From Nicotiana tabacum (Eukaryota > Streptophyta > Magnoliopsida > Solanales > Solanaceae): a stretch of DNA of 64,000 bases. Of this stretch, positions 56,285 through 64,000 are shown one piece after another; the stretch's first letter is position 1; every line of letters starts with the position of its first letter. Location of the stretch: contig NC_134087.1 of the NCBI RefSeq assembly GCF_000715075.1, positions 102,897,161 through 102,961,160 on the forward strand, in the 5' to 3' direction. The notes under the pieces were generated by a model. It searched no databases and had not been told where the DNA came from. It was given only the letters and a program-made list of their open reading frames with translations. A program made the translations under genes and the position numbers.

Positions 56285-58228
56285 ATGGTTCACTCACATG
56301 GTAGAGGAGATACACCAAAATGGAGGGCAGAACCCTCTAGATGTCGGGGTCGAGGCAAAAGCAATCTACCTCTAGCAATTCAAAAGGCTATCAGCAAGAA
56401 AGAAACCGCCAATAGAGCCCCTAACACTTCAGAGACCAGTGAGTATGTCCCATCCGGGGAAGTTTCTGAGGGTAACTCTATGCAAGCATAGCCGGAAGCC
56501 CAGTCACGACAAAGACAACAATTCCTAGGAGACTTTATTTGGTAGATGAGTCCTCATCAACTGCCAGTTCATCCGAGGGTTTGGGAGAGGGTAGTCAAGA
56601 TTTTGAACCCCCTTCCTCACGTGCTCCCACAGCTCCAACAAATGTAGATGATGATGTCTTAGATGATGGGAGAGGGGGAGACACTGCAGTGGCAGGGTTA
56701 TAGAGGTCAAGGCGAGCAGAGATTTGGGAGGAACATTTTGTCAATGCAAATGCCTTTGCAAAGTTTCGGGAATTGTGGCCACAGAGGTCGCTCACTCTTG
56801 AGCGACAGTTCTTAATGAAAGACCTAAGCAAACACAACCCCAGTGTCCTCACGCAATTCCAAGAGCGAAAAGGTTGGAGTTGGTTCACCAACAAAGTTCT
56901 AGATGCAAATGAGTACCTAGTCAAGGAGTTCTATGCAAATATTGCTCACATCAAGCAGGGAATGAAGGTGACAAAAGTGTGGAATCTGAAGGTCTGATTT
57001 GACTCCTGTGCACTGAACACGTATGTGGGGTTTGAAGAAGTTGAGGCAGTGCAGTATTTGGAAAAGCTAGCCATGGGTGATGCAGCTCGTCTGTGGTTGG
57101 CTGAGATTCTGGCAATTCCAAGGTCAACTCCTCCGTGGCTCATAGCTGGAGTTCCAATTTACAGGCCACCCTAAACTTTGAAGCAAAAGGGTGGCAAAAA
57201 TTTGTTTGTAGCTGCATTGACCCATGCCTCAATGAAAAATGCTCCCAACTCCCCGTGTAGTTCTGGTAGCCACTATTATAGATGGGTACCCGATAAATGT
57301 TGGTGCCATCATGTCCACCAACATCACTCCATCTGTCCAGAAGGGTGAGAGACCCAATTTGTACCCAAACTTCCTCACTGAATACTTCAAGGATCAAGGG
57401 GTGGAGTCGAAGCATTATGATACAGATGTGAAGGCCAGAAAGCCTTTCTCTAAGTACCACCTTTAGGGAGCTGACAACCCTAAATTCAAAGGCAATGCTA
57501 CTACCTCCACTGGCTAGTCTGAGGAGCCAGCAGTAGTGGTTACTGATTCAGTAACCATGTAGGTACCTTCCACAGTAGCAGGTACTTCTATCGAGACAGC
57601 AACCATGCCACCATCTTCATCCTCCAGTCTACCAGCTTCTGCTAGATTAGTAGTTCAGTGCGAGCTTAACCTACCTATCCTCAGACTACACTACGAGTTT
57701 CCAAGACATTGGTGAGTCTTAACAAGTGGATAAAGGAAGCTACTACAAAGCTGACCGATATTTCTAGTCTTGTTGCAGCACAGTCCTTAGTCTTAGCAGC
57801 CCCAGTAGAGCCACAGGTACCTCCGTTAGTGAAGGAAGCATTGACGAAGATTCTGGAAAACCAGAAGACTATTACAGATACTCTAGTGGCGCATGGGAAG
57901 GTCATTGTAGACTTGAGAAAGCAGGTCGAAAAGATAAAGAAGTCTCAAGCATCAAAAAGGTCGGTAGACAGGTTGACAAAGGAGGTCGCTAAGATTGCAT
58001 ATGCATGAGACCTTCTTTTGGACCTACTCATAGACTCCACTATTCCAGCAGCACCGGCAACACTAGAGGCAATAGCCATCCAGTCTGAGGAGTCGGTTGC
58101 CACTTCCCACACTACTGAGGAGATGATCCGGATACTTAGCAACCTAGTTGACCCTCAGCCTAGTGATGATGAGATACAGCTTGAGGCTGAGGTTGCTAAG
58201 GATCCCATATAGACTGAGACCACATAGG
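56285..58228 (+). pseudogene. Athila ORF3 (envelope-position protein), plus copy
   Basis: The ATG at 56285 starts MVHSHGRGDTPKWRAEPSRC, closely matching the nested copy. After a stop near 56489 and frame changes, 56773-56997 encodes SLTLERQFLMKDLSKHNPSV and FTNKVLDANEYLVKEFYANI. The frame 57239-57466 encodes NLYPNFLTEYFKDQGVESKH. The frames 57709-58008 and 58018-58212 give a Lys-rich helical region and an acidic tail. The middle resembles the domain called putative plant transposon protein. No signal peptide or membrane helix is evident. Multiple stops make it a pseudogene. Confidence 0.75.
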
Positions 58229-60096
58229 GAGTTCTCTTAACTCTCTACACTTTCCCTGTTCTTATTTTTGTTAAGCATTGGGGACAATGCTTATTTTTCA
58301 TTTGGGGGGTGGGCTATTCTAATTATTTGACATTTGGACTATAATAACTTTAATACTATTTTTAGTTCATCTTTATTTTCCTTTGGTATGTATATATTTT
58401 TCTCCATTTGATGTAAATATTCATTTCCCTTATGTATATATTTATTTGACTTCGGTTTGTATACTCTTTTATCTCGCATCCTTTAGTTTATTTCATAGCT
58501 TCTTTAGTTGCTTTTCTTTAGTAGTATAACTTGTTATTTACTTTGTAGCTTATTTTTAATTTGCTAGTTTCTTTTTTACGTTTTGAGTGAAAAATAAGCC
58601 TTTGATTTTCTTAATTCCACGGTTCTTTCTAAAGGTAGATTATGTGTGAATCGGGTGGCTCTTCCCAACAATGGATGGCGTGACAACCTTCTTAAAGGAT
58701 TGATTCCATTTTCTTTTATGTTTTGGTAAATATAGTAGTAATGAATAAAAAGGGTCTCAAGCTTGCTTCACTAGGAAACAACACATTTACCAATGATCGT
58801 ATGGTTAAAAACAAGTTGTTGGCAGAAAATAGCTCTAGTTGTGACTCTTCTGACTCTTGTGTTGACTTAAGCAACCATCGAGTGGTTCAAATCGAGCCAT
58901 TTGTAATTCTCAATCTTAGCTAGGGTTGTTGTGGGCCCTCGACTATGTTCTCTTTAACTATCCAGAAGCGTGAGAGGTGAGATGTTTAGTTGCAAGTCCA
59001 AGTACCTATGCTAATGGTCTAGAACTTGCCCCGAATATTCGTCTAGGTGAAATTATAAGTGTAGTTTGACTTGAGAAATGATCATAGGCTCTCTTTGATC
59101 CAATTTTATATTTGAAATCTTCCATGGCCTACCAATGTGATATCCCTAGTCAACCCCTTTTAGCCGAAACCCTTTTTCTTTCAATAAATACGTTACAAGC
59201 CTTCATCCGTTTTGTAATGACCCTCTATTGGCACTCGATATTTCCTAGAATTCTTGAGAAACAATTGGCAAAAACATAATTTGGGGGGAGAGAAGAGGAG
59301 TTTGAAAGTTATGACACAAAGAAGAGAAAGAAATGAAGAAAAGGGAAGGCAAAGAAAAGAAAGAAAGAACAAAAAGAAAAATGCCAAAAAGAAAGTGAAT
59401 AAAGTGAAAAGGTTGAAGGGAATCCAAAAGAAAATAAGGAGGAAAATCTAAAGTAAATAGAAAAGGAGAAAAATGAATATCATGCTTAAGAAAGAGTGGT
59501 GTTACGTCTCTCTAGTTCCCCCAAGGAAGAAGAAAATGACTCAAAGAGTCGAGAAAGTATGAGCCGAAAAGAGAAAATGGAGTGCTTAAGGAATGATGAA
59601 ACCATTCTATTCCAACAAGCCCTACCTTGATCCAAAAGCATTCGTTACATCCCACAAAAGCCCTACATGATTTCAAGTTGAGTGAGCTTACATTAGTGGT
59701 GATTTATATGAGGGACAAGCTTATGTTACTTAAAGTTGGACTTATGACATTCTTTTGAGAGAGATGAGTGAACTTTTCCCTATCCTTGTTTCGAGTGTTA
59801 CATTTTAAAGTGAGATTTGCTAATGGAGATTAGAGGAGGAGGAGTTTGGGATCCACAATAACCTACGTGAAAGAGCGAGCTTCCTTGATGAATAGAGTCA
59901 ATTCTTGATGCTTTACTGTCACACTAGAACTATTGTACTCAAAAGGTCAAATCATTGCGTTGTTGATAATTCATATGTGTTGTGGGTAATTGTTTGTCCC
60001 AATTGATATGTGTCTGATTCACCTTAGGCCAGCTAAAATATCCCTTTTCTGGTGGAGGTAGGAATTGCCTTATTTACTTGAGGACAAGCAAAAGCT
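58229..60096 (+). other. 3' untranslated region of the plus-strand Athila
   Basis: The region is homologous to 21653-23534 in reverse. It contains a conserved hairpin followed by CATTTGGGGGGTGG near 58300 and a purine-rich stretch (59280-59460). No coding domain is recognised. Confidence 0.65.
58272..58293 (+). other. Conserved hairpin in Athila 3' region (plus copy)
   Basis: TAAGCATTG and CAATGCTTA form a 9-bp stem around GGGA. The nested copy (23468-23487) keeps the stem with one exchanged pair. Confidence 0.7.
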
Positions 60097-60111
60097 TAAG
60101 TTTGGGGGAGT
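60097..60111 (+). other. Polypurine tract of the plus-strand Athila
   Basis: AAGTTTGGGGGAGT stands directly before the 3' LTR and matches the nested copy. Confidence 0.85.
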
Positions 60112-60299
60112 TGATAAGATTTTGACCGCTTAATTGCTCTCTTTTACTTGCGTTTTAGCTCAAAAATTCTTAAAGGTATTCTCGGAAACTAACAAAATGT
60201 GCTTACTTGCAGGAATATTGGGTAACGAGCCAAAGAAGTAAAAATCAACTCATAAAAGAGTCAAAAGTGAACAAGAGACAAAATTGGGCAAAGAGGCTA

Positions 60300-60665
60300 G
60301 CAGTGCGAACCGCACAATTCTAGTGCGACCGCAGAATGAGATTCAGAGAAGAGGTTTTAGATAGCTCAGACAGTACGGACCGCACTAAAAATGTGCGGCT
60401 GCAGAAGGACAAATACGGCTGCAATCATTATGTGGTCTGCAAGATTGAAGAATCAGAGAGTTGATCAAAGTCCAAAAGCTTAAGAGTGCGGACCGTATCA
60501 CTTTTGTGTGACCGCAGAATCCTAAGTGTGGCCGCAACCATTTTTATGTGGACCACAGAAGACCTCAAGTTCCAGTCCCAAGTTCCCAAGTGTGCAGACC
60601 CCACCAGAATTGTGCGGCCGCAGAAGACCATTTTGCGGTCCACATCAGAATTATGCAGCCGCATA
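60300..60665 (+). repeat. GCGG array in the Athila 3' LTR
   Basis: GTGCGAACCGCAC, GTGCGGCCGCAG and TTTTGCGGTCC units recur and are better preserved than in the 5' LTR. Confidence 0.75.
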
Positions 60666-60705
60666 ACCTCCGTAGGGGCATTTTTGTCAGATATTTTCAG
60701 CTTAG

Positions 60706-60713
60706 TATAAATA
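60706..60713 (+). promoter_or_regulatory. TATA box of the Athila 3' LTR
   Basis: TATAAATA follows TTTTCAGCTTAG, as in the 5' LTR and the minus-strand copies. Confidence 0.6.
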
Positions 60714-61984
60714 CAACTTTTTATCATTTTTAGGTTAAGTTTAGTTTGCAGAGGTGCACCTGAGCATTTTTCTTTACTTCTTTGAGTAAATTTGTATTAG
60801 ATTGACTTCTTAACATTAGTTTTTCTTTGTTCAATCTATGATTATGCATTCTACCTTAATTTCTTCTTGTATTTCTTCATTTTTTCATGAGTGGAAAAAA
60901 CTTTAGCTAGGGTTGTGGCTCAACCCTAGTGTGGATACTTAATAGGTATTTAATTTTAGGGCTTGTTTGTGATTGGGTTAGTGATATCTAGCCTTGTTTA
61001 TGTTTAAATTCTAAAATTAATTATTGCAAACATTGATTCATGCCTTTTTGACCTAGTCTTTGCTTAAGTAAGAGAGACTAGGTGTAGAAAAACTTGGCTA
61101 GCAAGGAACTGGGGTGAATTCAAGAAATTGATAGCCGCAATGAAAGGGTCGGATCTAGAGATAGTAAGACCCGACTTGAGCATATATCACTTGATTTGTG
61201 CAAATACCCATTTGGGCTTGACAAAGCCAAATCGGGCAGAATCACTCAAACTACCGAGATGTAAAGAGTGAGCAATTGTGTGTGTTTGCTATACCATGAA
61301 CCCAATAAATTGTAACGACCCGACAGGTCGTTTAGAGCATTTTATACTTTGCTCGCCAGTTCTCAGTCATGGCTAGCCCCGTATGATGTATTATGACTTA
61401 TATAAATTGTCAGTTTTGGTTTTCAAATTAATCGGAATAGATATGGAAGAATGATTCTCAGCTTGAAGCTTAAAATTTGAAAGGTTTGACCAAGTTTTAA
61501 CTTTTTAGTATTCAATTTCGAATTGGATTTTTATGATTTGGTTAGCTCCGTTAGGTGATTTTGGACTTGGGAGCACGTCCGGAATGTATTTTGGAGGTTC
61601 GTGGTAGATTTAGGCTTGAATTGGCGAAATTGGGAATTTGGCATTTTCGGCATTGGAAATTTGGATATCGGTGTCGGATTGGAATTTTGGAAATTAGGGT
61701 AGATCCGTAGTGTCATTTGTGACATGTGTGCAAATTTTCAGGTCATTTGGAGGTGATTTGATAGGTTTCGGCATCGTTTGTGGAATTCAGAAGTTTGGAA
61801 ATCCTTAGGCTTGAATCCGAGGGTGATTTGATGTTTTAATATTTTTTGAGTGTTCCGAAGGTTGGAATAAGTTTTAATGGTGATATGTGATTTGTTGGTA
61901 TGTTTGGTTGATGTCACGAGGGCCTCGGGATGGTTTTGAGTGGTTGACGGGAAGTTTTGAATTTGAGTTGTGCTGTAGATTTTG

Positions 61985-62245
61985 TTGTTCCTGTTATTTT
62001 CGCACCTGCGGATAGGGGACCGCAAGTGTGAGGCCGCAGAAGCGATGAGGAAATCGCAGATGCGAGTTTGGCCTTCAGGAGAAGAACTGCAGATATGGTT
62101 ATTTGGATGCATCTGCGTGACTGTAGGTGCGGTGCCTGGGCGCAGATGTGGTCCTTGTGACTTAAGTGGAAATCGTAGATGCGGTAATCTTGACCGCAAA
62201 AGCGGCCCCGAAGGAACGTGAAATGGGCCGCAAGTGCGGAAGTGC
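61985..62245 (+). repeat. CGCAGATGCGGTCC-type array in the Tekay-like LTR
   Basis: Motifs such as GGACCGCAAGTGTGAGGCCGC, GCGCAGATGTGGTCC and GACCGCAAAAGCGGCC recur within 260 bp. They resemble the Athila arrays in motif and position although the LTRs are unrelated. Confidence 0.65.
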
Positions 62246-62256
62246 TGGTCAGAATG

Positions 62257-62265
62257 TATAAAAAG
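62257..62265 (+). promoter_or_regulatory. TATA box of the Tekay-like LTR
   Basis: TATAAAAAGGCCCC follows the CpG-rich array by about 20 bp and is followed by a CAATTTTCAGTCATTTCTTC leader-like sequence. Confidence 0.65.
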
Positions 62266-63189
62266 GCCCCTTCGCAATTTTCAGTCATTTCTTCATCATT
62301 TTTGTGCGATTTTGGAGCTCCAAGCTGTGATTTCAAGAGGGAATCATGTGTTTTCAGAGAGGTAAGCTACTTGGATTTTTTATCTTGTGTTTATGGTGAT
62401 TTTTCCATTTCTTCATCATGAAATTAGGGGGAAAAATTAGAGAAAGAATTGGGAAATCAGGGCTTGAAATTAGAGTTAAATTGGAGATTTGAGGGGCCAT
62501 TTGAGGTCCGATTTTGATGATCTTGGTTTGTATGGACTCATGGAAGGATAAAGATTCTAGTGTTATTATTTTTATCAAATTCCAGGACGTGCGCCGGGGG
62601 GTCGGGTTTGACCAATTTCAAGATTGTTTATGTAATTTGATTATTTTAGTGTGGGCTTTGTTCCCTTAGCATATATTGATGTTATGAATCTGATTTTGGA
62701 TAAATTTGAGGCGAATTGAGATCGAGTCGAGAGGCAAAGGGCGCCCTGGAGTAGAATTTACGTCCGGTTTGAGGTAAGTAATGATTTTAAATCTTGTCCT
62801 GAGGGTATGAAACCCTATATTTCACTATATTGAGGTGACGCACTCGCTAGATGACGAGCGTGGGACATGCACCATTGGGGATTGTGACTTGGTTCGTCCC
62901 GTAGCGACTCTTAAGTTGCGTATTTGACTGAAAACTATTTGATGTACTTGTGTTTATGAAAATATTACTATGTTTTGTGTTGAATGTCATATTTGGGCCT
63001 CGTTCCAAGTTGTCTGGACCCTTAGGGTCTTTTCCTTATTATTTCCCCACTGTTTTGACTTAAGATCTGTACTCAGTCATGTTATGTCTTTATTGATTTC
63101 ATATCTCAGTATTTATTACTCCTTTGATGCATAAAAATGATATTTTGGGTTGAGCACCCTATTTTACTGATAGCCCGAGTGACTTGTGA

Positions 63190-63880
63190 GGTTAATGGCT
63201 AAGAGAAAGGCCGAGGGCCTAATTGTGAGGTGATGACTGAGAGAGGCCGAGGGCCTAATTGTGAGATTGATGACTGAGAGAGGCCGAGGAACTGGTTGTT
63301 AGGATTATATATTTAAGGATCGGGTTGCATGCCACAGTGATATATATATATATGTATATGGATCGGGCTACATGTCGCAGCCGCAGCGATATGTTGGATC
63401 GGGCTGCACGCCACAGCAATATAGCATTTGGGCTATAGGAGCCCGTCTGGAGTTTGCACACCCCCAGTGAGCGCAGTCGATTATATATTTAAGGATCGGG
63501 CTGCACGCCGCAGCGGTTATTATAAGGTACCTATTGAGCGCGAGTGCTGAGTGTGAGCATTGATTGATGAGAGTTGAGTCTCAAGTGACTGAGAGGCTTG
63601 CCCGAGGGGCTACATATATACATGAGTGATGCTTTGCCCGAGGGGATTGTTTTTTTTATGAAATTACTATTTTCACTCCTCTTTATACTGAGCCTCTGTT
63701 GAAAATGTTGAATAAATATTTTTAAACAACTTTCATTGAAACTGGAGTTTATACAAGATGTTCGAAATTTAATTAGTGATTGGCCTTGTTATTTCCACTG
63801 AGATTTTTACGTTAGGAGATGTATATGAGTGACCGAGAGGTTTGCCCGAGGGGCTGTTTATGATCTATGTTTTTCCCAAG
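63190..63880 (+). repeat. Tandem repeats in the Tekay-like LTR
   Basis: Three repeat types occur in sequence. Units of about 45 bp with GGCCGAGGGCCTAATTGTGAG lie at 63208-63300. Units with GGATCGGGCTGCACGCC and CAGC lie at 63317-63515. Units with TTGCCCGAGGGGCT or close variants lie at 63600-63870. TATATATATA also occurs near 63342. Confidence 0.75.
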
Positions 63881-64000
63881 GGGACGCTTATGATTTTCAT
63901 CACTTTTACTATAAACTGTATTGAACCTCTATTAAAACTGCGGGAAAGCATCTTTTAACAAATTTTACCAAAAGCTGGATTTTAATTGATATGATTTGAC

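Larger units (their letters stand above)
55582..61310 (+). mobile_element. Plus-strand Athila element, right portion
   Basis: After the intact LTR end of the nested element, sequence homologous to the ORF3 leader, ORF3, 3' UTR, PPT and LTR of the Athila family follows on the plus strand. It completes the element that starts at 13705. Its first bases correspond to about 26170 of the nested copy, so the pol C-terminus and the first part of the spacer have been lost. Confidence 0.8.
60112..61310 (+). repeat. 3' LTR of the plus-strand Athila, interrupted
   Basis: It starts TGATAAG and matches the 5' LTR (13705-15176) up to CCCAATAAAT, where another LTR begins. The rest of this LTR is not in the window. 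A hairpin-forming segment near 60920-60940 (AGGGTTG...CAACCCT) is present here but deleted in the 5' LTR. Confidence 0.85.
61311..64000 (+). mobile_element. Tekay-like LTR inserted in the Athila 3' LTR (runs off window)
   Basis: It starts TGTAACGACCCGACAGGTCG, a common start of Solanaceae Tekay-type gypsy LTRs, exactly where Athila LTR similarity stops. At least 2.69 kb are present. It contains a GCGG/CGCAG array, a TATA box and tandem repeats. No gag or pol is reached, so whether it is a solo LTR or the 5' LTR of a full element is unknown. Confidence 0.75.

Noticed and set aside
61738..62336. Minus-strand frames of up to 179 codons in the Tekay-like LTR
   Set aside because: No family is recognised, both frames overlap the CpG-rich array and TATA region, and the LTR is read on the other strand.

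Overview
This window looks like a repeat-dense, gene-free stretch of a large plant nuclear genome. The retroelement families point to Solanaceae, and probably a Nicotiana-like genome: Tekay-type LTRs ending in a GGGTCGTGACA-like terminus, an Ogre element with LTRs of about 3.6 kb, Athila elements carrying iterated GCGGCCGC/GCGGTCCGC motifs, and LINEs whose 3' end resembles the tobacco TS SINE. The organism is an inference from family resemblance. I saw no host protein-coding gene, rRNA, tRNA or CRISPR array. Nearly all coding sequence is retrotransposon derived and broken by stops and frameshifts.

Left part (1-13704). A Tekay/Del-like Ty3/gypsy element (1-7144; 5' LTR cut by the window) has an interior with no recognisable enzyme domain. 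A 5'-truncated RTE-type LINE (7835-8019 plus 10681-11810) is split by a 2.66-kb solo LTR of Ogre type (8020-10680). That solo LTR holds a second LINE fragment (8181-9303). Next come a minus-strand Ty1/copia-like LTR (11907-12811) and part of that element's 3' internal region.

Right part (13705-64000) is a nest of insertions. A plus-strand Athila element (13705-20612 and 55582-61310) is interrupted between pol and its third ORF by a minus-strand Athila element (20613-55581). The gag of that second Athila is interrupted by an almost intact-looking, 21.9-kb minus-strand Ogre element (30136-52082). The Ogre has two LTRs, a PBS, a PPT and a perfect 5-bp target duplication (ATATC at 30131-30135 and 52083-52087). 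The 3' LTR of the outer Athila is interrupted at 61310/61311 by another Tekay-like LTR that runs off the window.

How the parts work together. The Ogre carries ORF1, gag, protease with a G-patch-like segment, a short candidate intron, RT, a second RNase H and integrase. Stops and frameshifts run throughout, and the RT active-site box and protease motif are altered. The Athila copies carry gag, pol and an ORF3 in the envelope position. In both Athila copies a splice-donor-like sequence lies just before the gag start codon and an acceptor-like CAG lies just before the ORF3 start codon. One copy also has a CpG-rich array followed by a TATA box ahead of ORF3, the same arrangement as in its LTRs.

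Most striking signals. (1) A two-stem hairpin motif occurs four times in non-coding segments of the Ogre, with complementary stems of different sequence. (2) The Athila elements show a retrovirus-like splice layout and a promoter-like array before ORF3. (3) CpG-rich arrays stand just upstream of TATA boxes in two unrelated LTR families. (4) The nested insertion history can be read from exact junctions.
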